A stretch of 40,634 nucleotides of DNA from Methylococcaceae bacterium UBA7658. Lineage in GTDB: Bacteria > Pseudomonadota > Gammaproteobacteria > Methylococcales > Methylomonadaceae. Shown in pieces: positions 17,117 through 25,909 of the stretch; the first letter of the stretch is position 1, and every line of letters begins with the position of its first letter. The notes under the pieces are model-generated. The model was not told the origin of the DNA and did not search any database. It saw only the letters and a list, made by a program, of their open reading frames with translations. The DNA is taken from contig DLHW01000050.1 of the NCBI GenBank assembly GCA_002483425.1, positions 1 through 40,634 on the forward strand, written 5' to 3'. A program made the translations under genes and the position numbers.

Positions 17117-20100
17117 ATGACTATCGTTAACTTATTAAGCCGTGGTATAAAAAATTGGCAATATATTGCTATCACCGCGCTGTTAATTTACTTAACGGGC
17201 TGGTTGTCAGCGCCTTTAACATGGTTGCAAGGCTATGTGAGCGCGATCTGGCCGCCAGCGGGTATCGGCTTAGGAGCCGTTTTGCTTTGGGGTAATCCGG
17301 TACTGTCCGGAATTTATTTAGCGGACTTACTGCTGCATCGCGAACTCTTTACGGCAGCCGATTCGCCTCTCAAAATACTGATTTTTTTTCTAAGCCCTTT
17401 GGGGCACGTTTTACAATCATGGTTTGGCAGCCTGCTGGTAAAACGATACGCCGACTTTCCAAACGAATTTGTTTCGTTACGTTCGATCTTATTATTTTTT
17501 CTCTGTGCCGGGATAGCTGCGCTAATTTCAGCCATCTTGAGCGTGAGCTTGCTTTATGCGAGCAAGATTATCGACGATCAGGAACTGGTATTCAGCTTTT
17601 GGTTTTGGTGGCTTGGCGATTGTGCCGGTATTGCGGTATTTATGCCGCTATTTTTTTCGGTTTTCAATAAATCGCATAGAATATGGAGTAAGCGGCTGTT
17701 TTCGTTATGTTTGCCGGTAATGATTATTTTAATGGGTGTCTCTATGAGTTACTTATACACCCAAAATAAAGGTTCCGACCGCTTGCATCAGATTATCCGC
17801 GATCAAGCCGCAGCCATAAAAAGCGGTATGGAAAACGAATACTTAATTCATCAATCCAGTTTGAATCTGATTAAAAATTTAGCGAAGACCAAAAGCTTAA
17901 ATGAAATTTATTTCCGGGCCAATGCGCAAGCTATCCTGAATCAGCATTCCGATGTTGTGCAGATAGCCTGGTTAAAGGCAGTCAAAACAAACCAAAAATA
18001 CCGTTTCAGCGAGCTATTAGCCGAAACGAACCGTAACGCTCCAGCAACCGAATTCGGAGCCATTCCGTCCTTATTAACGCAATTGGATATCAAAGACGAT
18101 GCGGTTACTTTATTGGGGCAACAGCAGTATCTTCTTGCGGTTCCAGTTTACGATACCGGTCTTAATAGCTGCGAATGTGTTAAAGGTGTGGTAACCGGTG
18201 TTTTCGATATTGCAGCATATTTGAGCGAAGCTATACAGTGGGGCAGCTACAAACATACAGTCGCGAAACTGGCTGGAGATATGAGCAGGCCGCAATTCAT
18301 AACGGTTTTAGGCGCTGTCAGCGACATTAATAGCAGGGACCCTTTACAACTGGCTACCTTGGAAACCGTACAATTAGGCAATCAGTTCTGGTTTTTACAA
18401 ATATCGCCCGGCAAAAAGTTTCTCGTCGAATACTCGTCATGGTCGTCCTGGTTATTACTGGCGGGCGGCATGTTTTTGACCGGGTTCATGAGTATCGGTC
18501 TGTTGGCGTTGACTGGACATACCGAGTTCGTCGCAGCGCAAGTGGATAAACGCACGTTAGAACTTAAACGCAGCAATCTCAGACTCACGGCGCGCGAACG
18601 TCAGTTCAGAAAGTTGGTGCAAACCCAATCCGCGATTGTTTGGCGAGCGGATCCGGTGACGTTCCGATTCATATTCGTTAGCGCGGAAGCGGTTAGTATT
18701 CTCGGTTATCCGATCAAACGATGGCTCGACGAGCCTGATTTTTGGCAAAGCCATTTGCACGAAGACGATAAAGATACCGTTCTAAATGTTTGTGTCGCCA
18801 GCAGTATCAGTACAACCAATCAAAATTTCGAACAGGAATACCGGATGATCGCCGCAGACGGTCATATCGTTTGGTTGCGCGACATTGCAACATTGGTTGT
18901 AGAATCGGGGGTGATTACGGAACTGTACGGTTTCATGATCGACATTACCAAACAAAAACAAGCCGAAGAACAACTGCGGCTGGCGGCTAATACGTTTGAA
19001 GCGCAACAAGGGATAATGATTACCGATAAGAATGCCAATATCTTAAGGGTAAATAAAGCCTTTACTCAAATTACCGGCTATTCAGGAACGCAAGTGATCG
19101 GCCAAAATCCGAGAATTTTGAAATCGGGCCGGCACGATCAGGCGTTTTTTGAAAATTATTGGCTGCAATTACTGACTAACGACAAGTTTGAAGGCGAAAT
19201 TTGGAATCGCCGGAAGTCAGGCGAAATATACCCGGAATGGCAAACAGTAACTGCTGTTAGAAATGAACAAGGCGAAATAAGCCATTTCGTATCGGTGTTT
19301 TCGGATATAACCGAGAAGAAGGATGCGGAAAATAAAATTCATAATATGGCATTTTACGATGCCTTAACCAACTTACCCAATCGTCGATTGCTGCTCGACC
19401 GTTTCGATCAGGAAATTGCGGTAGCGCGTCGCCACAAATTATTCGGCGCCGTGTTATACCTCGATCTGGATCATTTTAAAATTTTAAACGATTCGCAAGG
19501 CCACTTGGTGGGCGACGAGTTATTAATTCAAGTCGCGCAGCGTTTATCTTCTGTTTTGAGAGATGAAGACACACCGGCCCGGTTAGGCGGGGACGAATTT
19601 GTCGTGTTATTGCACGCCAATTCGGAGTCGAAAACGGCGGCCGCCGATCAAGCAATGATCGTGGCGGAAAAAATCCGGGAGCTACTCAATACACCCTTTG
19701 AACTCAATGAATATCAGCATCAAATCGGAACCAGCATCGGTATCGCGCATTTTCCAGAGGATCATCAAAATCCTGACGGCATATTACAACAGGCCGATAC
19801 GGCGATGTACCGTTCTAAATCAAGCGGACGCAACACGATCAGCTTTTTCCATTCCAGCATGCAAGAAGCGGCCGATCTGCGCTTAAGTTTAGAACAAGAT
19901 CTAAGAGGGGCTATCGACCAAGGACGTTTTATTCTTTGTTATCATCCGCTTATTGATGCGCTGGGCAATATGGTAGGCGCTGAGGCGTTGATACGCTGGG
20001 AAGATAAGATCAAGGGCCGCTTGTCGCCGGCCGATTTTATTCCGGTTGCGGAGGAGAGCAATCTTATTTTAACGATTGGCAAATGGGTTTTGATGGAGGC

Positions 20101-20659
20101 TTGCAGCCAGCTTAAAACGTGGGAGACCGATTGTCTTCAAAGGATACCTTATCTTTCCATCAACGTCAGCTCGCGGCAGTTCAGGCAGCAGGATTTCGTA
20201 AGTCAAGTCAAGCATGCTTTGGATACCACAGGAATCTCGCCAAGCCATCTTGGCATCGAATTAACCGAAAGCGTCATGATTCTCGATATCGAAGATACTG
20301 TCAATAAAATGAAGGCGTTAAAGTCCTTAGGCGTAACGATTGCGGTCGACGATTTTGGGACCGGTTATTCATCTTTAGTGTACCTCAAACAATTGCCGTT
20401 GGATGTGCTCAAGATTGATCGCGGTTTTGTACGCGATATCTTGAACGATTCCAGCGACGCCGTCATTGTCGAAACTATTATCGGTATGGCTAAGCACCTG
20501 AACATTAAAGTGATTGCCGAAGGCGTCGAAACCCTTCAGCAATTAGCCTTTTTACAGGAAAAAGGCTGTACGATTTTTCAAGGCTATTACTTCGATCAAC
20601 CTTTAACGGCGGCTAATTTTGCAGAAAGCTATTTAAAACCGAAGCTTGCCGTAAACTAA
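17117..20659 (+). CDS. membrane sensor with MASE1, CHASE, PAS, GGDEF and EAL domains
   Basis: A c-di-GMP turnover protein of about 1180 residues. A MASE1-like multi-helix membrane domain (about 15-220) is followed by a periplasmic CHASE-like segment (about 230-430), another membrane helix near 440-465, two PAS domains (about 490-740), a GGDEF domain and an EAL domain. The GGDEF motif is intact (824-828), with an inhibitory RxxD site (RDED) five residues before it. The EAL domain keeps EAL (956-958), DDFGTGYSS and VIAEGVET, so both cyclase and phosphodiesterase activity are possible. The frame cannot start before GTG 17099, because an in-frame stop lies at 17087. ATG 17117 is chosen by codon preference alone, since no ribosome-binding site is visible for either. 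Its signal is unknown; CHASE and PAS domains suggest a small extracellular ligand plus an internal cue. Confidence 0.92.
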   Translation: MTIVNLLSRGIKNWQYIAITALLIYLTGWLSAPLTWLQGYVSAIWPPAGIGLGAVLLWGNPVLSGIYLADLLLHRELFTAADSPLKILIFFLSPLGHVLQSWFGSLLVKRYADFPNEFVSLRSILLFFLCAGIAALISAILSVSLLYASKIIDDQELVFSFWFWWLGDCAGIAVFMPLFFSVFNKSHRIWSKRLFSLCLPVMIILMGVSMSYLYTQNKGSDRLHQIIRDQAAAIKSGMENEYLIHQSSLNLIKNLAKTKSLNEIYFRANAQAILNQHSDVVQIAWLKAVKTNQKYRFSELLAETNRNAPATEFGAIPSLLTQLDIKDDAVTLLGQQQYLLAVPVYDTGLNSCECVKGVVTGVFDIAAYLSEAIQWGSYKHTVAKLAGDMSRPQFITVLGAVSDINSRDPLQLATLETVQLGNQFWFLQISPGKKFLVEYSSWSSWLLLAGGMFLTGFMSIGLLALTGHTEFVAAQVDKRTLELKRSNLRLTARERQFRKLVQTQSAIVWRADPVTFRFIFVSAEAVSILGYPIKRWLDEPDFWQSHLHEDDKDTVLNVCVASSISTTNQNFEQEYRMIAADGHIVWLRDIATLVVESGVITELYGFMIDITKQKQAEEQLRLAANTFEAQQGIMITDKNANILRVNKAFTQITGYSGTQVIGQNPRILKSGRHDQAFFENYWLQLLTNDKFEGEIWNRRKSGEIYPEWQTVTAVRNEQGEISHFVSVFSDITEKKDAENKIHNMAFYDALTNLPNRRLLLDRFDQEIAVARRHKLFGAVLYLDLDHFKILNDSQGHLVGDELLIQVAQRLSSVLRDEDTPARLGGDEFVVLLHANSESKTAAADQAMIVAEKIRELLNTPFELNEYQHQIGTSIGIAHFPEDHQNPDGILQQADTAMYRSKSSGRNTISFFHSSMQEAADLRLSLEQDLRGAIDQGRFILCYHPLIDALGNMVGAEALIRWEDKIKGRLSPADFIPVAEESNLILTIGKWVLMEACSQLKTWETDCLQRIPYLSINVSSRQFRQQDFVSQVKHALDTTGISPSHLGIELTESVMILDIEDTVNKMKALKSLGVTIAVDDFGTGYSSLVYLKQLPLDVLKIDRGFVRDILNDSSDAVIVETIIGMAKHLNIKVIAEGVETLQQLAFLQEKGCTIFQGYYFDQPLTAANFAESYLKPKLAVN

Positions 20660-20682
20660 GCTAAGAATTGTCTTAAACCTTT

Positions 20683-21183
20683 TCAATTCGGCTTTAAACA
20701 ACCCGATAATGCGTAACGTAACGCCAATAACGTCATCATGACGGGATATTGGAGAAAATGATTTTCAAAATATAAGGTGATTAATACGCAGATCATCACC
20801 ATCCAAGGCTCTACCATGCCGGAATCGGCAATCGATTGCATCATTTTCAAACTATACTGGTCGATGCGATGACGCTGTCCAATGAAAAACAAGGCGATAA
20901 AAGCGATTATCACGGCGAAATAAACCGGAAAGAAAAAAAATATCGGGGAGTCTTCGACAAAAAGCGGCTTCCAATACGCAAACCATACGAGTAAAACACT
21001 GCTGGAAAAAATATCGTAACTAACGGTTTCCGGAGTTTTTTTAAAAAAATTAGCAATAATTGCAGCAACCGCAAGCGTCAATCCCGCATTAATGACAAAC
21101 TGCGATACCAAGAGATTTTGCAACGGGCTATTGATTTGTACAATTCCCGCTAATGCTAAGCAAAGAAAAACGAATACAGGCAT
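20683..21183 (-). CDS. small integral membrane protein of unknown function
   Basis: I do not recognise this 166-residue protein. It has about four to five hydrophobic segments: residues 2-20, 28-46 (VINAGLTLAVAAIIANFF), 60-76, 82-102 (very Phe-rich) and 128-145. The central loop GQRHRIDQYSLKMMQ carries positive charge. The ATG has only a weak GGG element upstream. It converges with the GGDEF/EAL gene with just 23 bases between them, and no terminator is visible there, so the two transcripts may overlap. It could be a small transporter subunit or a structural membrane protein; nothing in the sequence decides. Confidence 0.75.
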   Translation of the reverse strand: MPVFVFLCLALAGIVQINSPLQNLLVSQFVINAGLTLAVAAIIANFFKKTPETVSYDIFSSSVLLVWFAYWKPLFVEDSPIFFFFPVYFAVIIAFIALFFIGQRHRIDQYSLKMMQSIADSGMVEPWMVMICVLITLYFENHFLQYPVMMTLLALRYALSGCLKPN

Positions 21184-21510
21184 GATTAAAACCCACGATG
21201 TTCAAAATGACTGCTTAGTTAAGTGATCAGATGCTTTTTTGTAAGGCTATCTTTTCAACGCTGACTTAGCCGACAAGTTAACACGAAAAGATTGCAAGTA
21301 AAGAACTAATTAAATGGATCGTATCTTCAGGCTGTAATGGAAAAAGCGCCTACGGTTTATGTACGAATTACCTTACGACCAGACACGGCGTTATTTCAGG
21401 GTCAAAAACGGCTTTACTAGACAAAATTGACGGAAGAAGCATTATATTGCGATGCAAATAACCGCCGGCAAGTATTTTTCGGTTTGTCCGGCGGTTATAT
21501 GTAAAAAAGA
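21184..21510. other. intergenic region, 327 bases
   Basis: No convincing coding frame is present. The left part must hold the start signals of the - strand gene ending at 20683. The right part carries the 11-bp hairpin at 21458-21498. I see nothing else that I can name. Confidence 0.6.
21458..21498 (-). terminator. strong hairpin after the 21.5-22.3 kb membrane gene
   Basis: A perfect 11-bp inverted repeat, ATAACCGCCGG (21458-21468) / CCGGCGGTTAT (21488-21498), has a 19-base loop. It lies just after the stop of the - strand gene ending at 21511. On that strand it is followed by TTATTT rather than a clean T run, so termination is likely but not certain. Confidence 0.6.
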
Positions 21511-22287
21511 TTAAGTCGTTTCGACGGCGGGTTCTGATTCCTGTTCAGTCATGTAGCGTTTATAAAACGGCCAATGGTTGACATGGAGATATTTTCTTAC
21601 CGGCGATTTAATAACTGAAACGCATAAGGCAATGGAGAACAAGCACCAGACGGCGGCATATTCGTTCGGGTCATTCGTAGTTACGCCTGAAATCCAAGGC
21701 CCCATGAGGTAGTGGAAGGCTACAAATCTATAAGAACCGTAAACAATAGGCAAAATAAACGATACAAGGATATAACTCATCACATGTAAGCCCCAGTCAA
21801 AATCATTTAACCAATGAATAGGGTAGGATAGTAAACCGTTTAACGGCATTTGCCATGCGATATGCCAAGCGCCGTGAACGGAGCAGACACCGGGACCGCA
21901 AAAGCCTTCGGTGCCGATAACGCACTTTCCGGCCCAGTCGAACGGATAGCCTTTAAATAAAATGAATAACGTGCCGGCGGCACACAAGGTGTAGACCGGT
22001 ATTTGAATCTTGTATTTGATTTCCGCGGGAATAAAGTACATCGCCACCATGTTGACGAAAAACGGCTGAAAGGCGACATGGAGATAACCCAGCAGGGTAA
22101 GAATCTGATTATTTGGGTTATCGCAGAGGTCGATGTAGATATAAGTTACCGCTTGAAGAAGCTCCATTAATGCAAAATACGTAAGTGGAACCCATAGCTC
22201 TTTCGATTCCCCCTTCCAGGCAACATAAACAGCCGTGCTCAAACCTACCGCCGCCAACACCCCAGATGCTTCACCACTCCAACACAT
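21511..22287 (-). CDS. multi-spanning membrane protein, conserved family of unknown function
   Basis: 258 residues with about seven hydrophobic segments. The N-terminus MCWSGEASGVLAAVGLSTA, the segment YFALMELLQAVTYIYIDLCD and the pair HGAWHIAWQMPLN / WGLHVMSYILVSF resemble a conserved proteobacterial membrane family that I recall as DUF5765; I am only moderately sure of that label. Conserved-looking Cys, His and Trp residues sit in and between the helices (CGPGVCSVHGAWHIAW), which hints at cofactor or metal binding but proves nothing. AAGG lies 9 bases before the ATG. Transcribed alone, with a hairpin after it and a 275-base upstream region shared with the divergent lipoprotein gene. Confidence 0.8.
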   Translation of the reverse strand: MCWSGEASGVLAAVGLSTAVYVAWKGESKELWVPLTYFALMELLQAVTYIYIDLCDNPNNQILTLLGYLHVAFQPFFVNMVAMYFIPAEIKYKIQIPVYTLCAAGTLFILFKGYPFDWAGKCVIGTEGFCGPGVCSVHGAWHIAWQMPLNGLLSYPIHWLNDFDWGLHVMSYILVSFILPIVYGSYRFVAFHYLMGPWISGVTTNDPNEYAAVWCLFSIALCVSVIKSPVRKYLHVNHWPFYKRYMTEQESEPAVETT

Positions 22288-22562
22288 ATAAAACGACCTT
22301 AAATGATTAAAAAACCAATATTCGCGCGATTAATCGATTGGATACCCAAATGAAATCAATTCGCACCCAAAAAACGGCTAATTGTATTACGAAGTACAGT
22401 ATCGAAAAAGGTAAATTAACAATTAACTTTTAAGCACACCTATTCATTAGATTAAACATACCAAATATTAAGTCTGGATTCAGACATAAGGGTTTATACG
22501 TAAAGTCTATGCTGCGTCGGCTAATTACATGTGTCCAAACTTAGCGATATGGAAGAGATCCG

Positions 22563-22835
22563 GTGAAATGTTTGTCGAAACTACTACTATTGACCCTTAC
22601 TGCCTGTTCTGCAAGACCTTCTGCAAAACTTGAAAACTACGATAATGCTGTCTCGGCACGAGCCAATCATAAGATATTGGCTATCGACTCCGCGATTCAT
22701 CAATTAGATTACGAATACGAAAAAGCCAATAATGCGATCAGTGTTAATGAAGCTGAAAAAGTTTACTTGCAGCGTTTTGAAAAAGACCTGCTTATGAGGC
22801 GAAACGCTATTTGCCGAGAAGCATTAAAAATATGA
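22563..22835 (+). CDS. small putative lipoprotein
   Basis: A 90-residue protein starting at GTG, with GGAAGAG a few bases upstream. The N-terminus is a lipoprotein signal: basic MKCLSK, hydrophobic LLLLTLTA, and the lipobox LTAC with Cys at about residue 15. The rest is charged and probably helical (DYEYEKANNAISVNEAEKVY), like small envelope lipoproteins. No family recognised. Divergent from the membrane protein gene on its left and convergent with pgl on its right. Confidence 0.65.
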   Translation: MKCLSKLLLLTLTACSARPSAKLENYDNAVSARANHKILAIDSAIHQLDYEYEKANNAISVNEAEKVYLQRFEKDLLMRRNAICREALKI

Positions 22836-22906
22836 CTGACGACCAAAAGCAATAGTTAAATGTTCCTACATCGCCGGCTAATCGATGCGATGCAGGGAGT
22901 TAGGGG

Positions 22907-23587
22907 TTAATCGATTGTGGCGTCCCGGTCGATCATAATTGAAATATTTTTATTACTAATGCTTGCAATCGGTAAGTCCACATCGGAACACCATTGCTTT
23001 ATCGCATCTCGTTTATTAGCGCCGGTGACTAGAATAAAAATTTGTTCAGCATTGCTCAAAGCGTTTGCACTGATGGAAACCCGTTCTGGCGGCGGTTTGG
23101 GCGAATTGAACACCGCATGGGTTAATTCGTTGAGATCGTGAACATGTCCAGGAAATAAGCTCGCCGTGTGCCCGTCTTCGCCCATGCCCAATAATACAAG
23201 GTCGAAGGGCAGGGCGTCGGCCACGATTCGGCGATAAGCCGCAGCGCCTTGTTCCGGTCCTAATTCGGCGGATATGTCGAATATTTGATTTTTGGGAATG
23301 GCGACTTGATCTAACAACGCTTCACTCGCCATGACGCTGTTCCGGTCCTTATGATCGACCGGCAAGCAGCGTTCGTCGCCATGATAAATCCACCAGTTTA
23401 CCCAGTCCGCTTGAGATTTTGCCAGCAAGCGGTAGACTTTTTCCGGTGTGGTGCCGCCCGCTAACACCAGTTTGAATTTTCCATGATTGGCAATCGCTTT
23501 CTCGGCAGCATTCAAAATCTCCCGGCAAGCAGCTTCTGCAACTTGATCAGGTGTTTCCAGGCAATACCAAAGGTAATCAGGCCTCAT
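22907..23587 (-). CDS. pgl: 6-phosphogluconolactonase (DevB/SOL type)
   Basis: Hydrolyses 6-phosphoglucono-1,5-lactone made by glucose-6-phosphate dehydrogenase. The 226 residues show LVLAGGTTPEKVYRLLA near residue 40, the block WIYHGDERCLPVDHKDRNS near 67, and LVLLGMGEDGHTASLFPG with the family's DGHTAS near 130. Its ATG lies inside the end of zwf, overlapping it by 11 bases, so the two are translationally coupled. This is the second and middle step of the oxidative pentose-phosphate route encoded here. Confidence 0.95.
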   Translation of the reverse strand: MRPDYLWYCLETPDQVAEAACREILNAAEKAIANHGKFKLVLAGGTTPEKVYRLLAKSQADWVNWWIYHGDERCLPVDHKDRNSVMASEALLDQVAIPKNQIFDISAELGPEQGAAAYRRIVADALPFDLVLLGMGEDGHTASLFPGHVHDLNELTHAVFNSPKPPPERVSISANALSNAEQIFILVTGANKRDAIKQWCSDVDLPIASISNKNISIMIDRDATID

Positions 23588-25079
23588 ATTTGCACGCCTC
23601 CGGGGTTAAAGAGCTGCGCCAAGCTTGGCTTTCCTTATCGAACAGACGACGGCTGTCTTCCGGTCCCCACGATCCGGCCGGGTAAGTGGCGATATAATCG
23701 CGTTCGATAGCCCAGGTTTGCAGGATGGGATCGACGATACGCCAAGCATATTCCACTTCATCGAAGCGCAAAAATAAAGAACGGTCGCCTTTTAGTACAT
23801 CAAGCAGTAAATCTTCATACGCATCGATGGCTTTTTCGTTTTGGTTACGGAAGCTGGCGTCGAGGCTAGTCGTCCGTGTGCTCATTTCCAAACCGGGTTC
23901 TTTTACGGTCATTTCAATGCGAATGCACTCTTCCGGTTGAATGCCCAGCAATACCCAATTCTGGTTCATGCACTGCACATGGGTATCGCGGAAGAATTGC
24001 AGCGGCGGATGGCGGAAACAAATCGAAATGGTCGATTGCGCCTTCGCCAGGCGTTTACCGGTGCGCAAATAAAACGGTACGCCGCGCCAGCGCCAGTTAT
24101 CGACATAGAGTTTCATAGCGGCGTAGGTTTCCGTCGTGCTGTTAGCGGGTACGTTGTCTTCTTGCAGATAGCCGTTAACTTTCTTGCCGTTGACAGTCCC
24201 CTTGGCATATTGGGCGCGGAAGGCATGACCGTGGACGGCTTCTTTCGGAATAGGGCGGATCGATTTCAATACCTTCACTTTTTCGTCGCGCAACGCTTCG
24301 GCTTCCATCGAAACCGGCGGTTCCATCGCCACCAGGGTCATCATTTGTAGTAGATGGCTTTGCAGCATATCGCGCATCGCCCCGGCGCTGTTGTAATATT
24401 CGCCGCGGCCTTCGATGCCGATCTCTTCCGAATGTGTAATCTGGATATGGTCGATGTAATTACGGTTCCATAAGGGTTCCAGCATCACGTTCGCAAAGCG
24501 GAATACCAGTACGTTCTGCACCATGCCTTTGCCGAGATAGTGGTCGATACGGTAAATTTGCTCTTCGTGTAGATAATGACCGATCCGTTTTTGCAACGCT
24601 TGCGCGCTGTCGAGATCGTAACCGAACGGTTTTTCGATAATGACCCGCCGCCAACCGTATTCTTCCTCGAATAAATGATTGGTGCTTAATAATTCCAAAA
24701 CCTGACCGAAATCGGCCGGGCTGATGGATAAATAAAACGCAATATTCCTGGAGAATGGTTGCTCAGGGTCGTTAATGAGTTCCGCCAATGCCGCATAGGC
24801 TTCGGCTTCGTGCAGGTCGCCTCGGTGGTAGTAAAACCGTTCGCTAAAACGTTTGAAAACTTTTTCATCGAATTCGCTTTTAACCTTTTGCTCGATCATG
24901 CCCTTGAGTTCTTTCAACCACGTCGCTTGATCCCAAGGGCGGCGGCCGATGGCGATGATCCGGGTGCCCTCGGGCAGGTGATTAGCCGCATCGAGGTGGT
25001 ACAAAGCAGGCATCAATTTAATCCGGGACAAATTGCCCGTTGAGCCATAAATAACGTAAGTGCAAGGTTCGGCGTTCAT
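23577..25079 (-). CDS. zwf: glucose-6-phosphate 1-dehydrogenase
   Basis: Oxidises glucose 6-phosphate with NAD(P)+. It has 500 residues. The N-terminal nucleotide-binding loop reads YGSTGNLSRIKL, a variant of the usual GASGDLAKRKL. EKPFG lies at 149-153, and the substrate-binding/active-site block RIDHYLGK at 177-184 contains the catalytic His region. It is followed by GMVQN, where ETVQN is more usual. The Asn in place of Asp in the dinucleotide loop may reflect altered cofactor preference, but that is a guess. It overlaps pgl downstream. About 180 bases upstream separate it from the toxin-antitoxin pair. Confidence 0.96.
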   Translation of the reverse strand: MNAEPCTYVIYGSTGNLSRIKLMPALYHLDAANHLPEGTRIIAIGRRPWDQATWLKELKGMIEQKVKSEFDEKVFKRFSERFYYHRGDLHEAEAYAALAELINDPEQPFSRNIAFYLSISPADFGQVLELLSTNHLFEEEYGWRRVIIEKPFGYDLDSAQALQKRIGHYLHEEQIYRIDHYLGKGMVQNVLVFRFANVMLEPLWNRNYIDHIQITHSEEIGIEGRGEYYNSAGAMRDMLQSHLLQMMTLVAMEPPVSMEAEALRDEKVKVLKSIRPIPKEAVHGHAFRAQYAKGTVNGKKVNGYLQEDNVPANSTTETYAAMKLYVDNWRWRGVPFYLRTGKRLAKAQSTISICFRHPPLQFFRDTHVQCMNQNWVLLGIQPEECIRIEMTVKEPGLEMSTRTTSLDASFRNQNEKAIDAYEDLLLDVLKGDRSLFLRFDEVEYAWRIVDPILQTWAIERDYIATYPAGSWGPEDSRRLFDKESQAWRSSLTPEACKYEA

Positions 25080-25142
25080 GGTTTAGAGAGAATTACAGTT
25101 AATATTCATTTTCCAATGCACCTCATTATTCAGTTAACTATC

Positions 25143-25167
25143 GTTGGGGTGAGGTACGAACCCCAAC
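25143..25167 (-). terminator. hairpin between the antitoxin gene and zwf
   Basis: An 8-bp inverted repeat, GTTGGGGT (25143-25150) / ACCCCAAC (25160-25167), has a 9-base loop. A third copy of the motif, TACCCCAACTT, lies near 25220. No T run is present, so it is either a weak terminator for the antitoxin gene or an operator or leader structure of zwf. Confidence 0.4.
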
Positions 25168-25257
25168 AGTGTGAATTAGCTTATTTGTTGAGGTTTACCA
25201 AAAGGCAAAAACACTAGTTTACCCCAACTTATGGGCATTCGCAGTTTCGGGTGAGAG

Positions 25258-25533
25258 TTAAGCATCAAGCTTGATTTTACCAATGGCGTATTGGTGGACT
25301 AATGCGCTAATCAAGGTCTGGTAAGGTAAGCCTTGGCTAAGGGATTTCGCCTTAATCCGTTCCAAATCGCTTTCCAATAGGCGGATGCTGATTGCTTTTT
25401 TTTTATTCATTTGGGCTTTTGCGATCTGTGCGTAGCGTTTTGTCTCGGTTTCCAGATCATCCACACTTTGGGCGCGACCACTTTCTACGTGGTCAATAAT
25501 GGCTTTTTCCTCAACCGAAAGTTTTGATGTCAC
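25258..25533 (-). CDS. ribbon-helix-helix type antitoxin (BrnA-like partner)
   Basis: A 91-residue protein. The start is GTG 25533, which overlaps the toxin's TGA as GTGA. AGGAG lies 8 bases before it inside the toxin gene, so translation is coupled. An upstream in-frame ATG would only add antisense-like sequence from the toxin frame and is rejected. The C-terminal half (AISIRLLESDLERIKAKSLS and following) is a CopG/Arc-type ribbon-helix-helix DNA-binding fold, while the N-terminal half would wrap the toxin. It should neutralise the toxin and repress the operon. The exact antitoxin family name is uncertain. Confidence 0.85.
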   Translation of the reverse strand: MTSKLSVEEKAIIDHVESGRAQSVDDLETETKRYAQIAKAQMNKKKAISIRLLESDLERIKAKSLSQGLPYQTLISALVHQYAIGKIKLDA

Positions 25534-25808
25534 GTTTGATCTCCTGTTGAATAAAGCTTTTGGTATTTGCGGCTGGGAATAATGTTCTTTAGAAAAATAC
25601 TGTGTTCGTTTTCGATAAATGGCACGTAGTAAACGTAATTCCGTATTAGGACTATAAACAGCTTTTGATTGGGATATTTCGCCGGACAATGGTGCGGCAA
25701 AATATCGAGCAACCTATTTTCACTGATGGCGAGGAAAACCTCTTCAAAACTGACGCCAAGCTGGGTTTTTAACTGCTCATTTTTGAATTCATCCCATTCA
25801 AAATGCAT
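25530..25808 (-). CDS. BrnT-like toxin of a type II toxin-antitoxin pair
   Basis: A 92-residue basic protein with the BrnT pattern: FEWDEFKNEQLKTQLGVSFEE at the N-terminus, YPNQKLFIVLIRNYVYYVPF in the middle and IFLKNIIPSRKYQKLY at the C-terminus. BrnT proteins have a RelE-like RNase fold and inhibit translation. The gene comes first and the antitoxin second, as in brnTA operons. It lies in a stretch that separates gnd from zwf, which suggests arrival by transfer. Confidence 0.85.
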   Translation of the reverse strand: MHFEWDEFKNEQLKTQLGVSFEEVFLAISENRLLDILPHHCPAKYPNQKLFIVLIRNYVYYVPFIENEHSIFLKNIIPSRKYQKLYSTGDQT

Positions 25809-25823
25809 TAGTTAGCCGTATTT

Positions 25824-25840
25824 GTATATGCAGAGTATAT
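25824..25840 (-). promoter_or_regulatory. putative promoter/operator of the toxin-antitoxin operon
   Basis: GTATAT occurs twice (25824-25829 and 25835-25840) with 5 bases between. On the - strand this gives TATACT, a good -10 box, and a symmetric element of the kind bound by ribbon-helix-helix antitoxins. It lies 15-30 bases before the toxin start. Confidence 0.4.
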
Positions 25841-25909
25841 CACATGAACGGTAAATTAAGTATTTGTAAAATCAATAGGGGCGCGGGTCCACCTTACGAG
25901 CTGAAGGCC

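Noticed and set aside
22500..22520. Short hairpin GTCTG-GATT-CAGAC near 22475-22490 as a regulatory site
   Set aside because: A 5-bp stem is too short to separate from chance in A/T-rich intergenic DNA.
23841..24350. 169-codon + strand frame opposite zwf
   Set aside because: It lies entirely antisense to a clearly conserved gene; the length reflects codon bias in the real frame.
25534..25689. Longer N-terminus for the antitoxin
   Set aside because: The extension lies inside the toxin gene in another frame. The GTG at 25533 has AGGAG at the right distance and the usual GTGA overlap.
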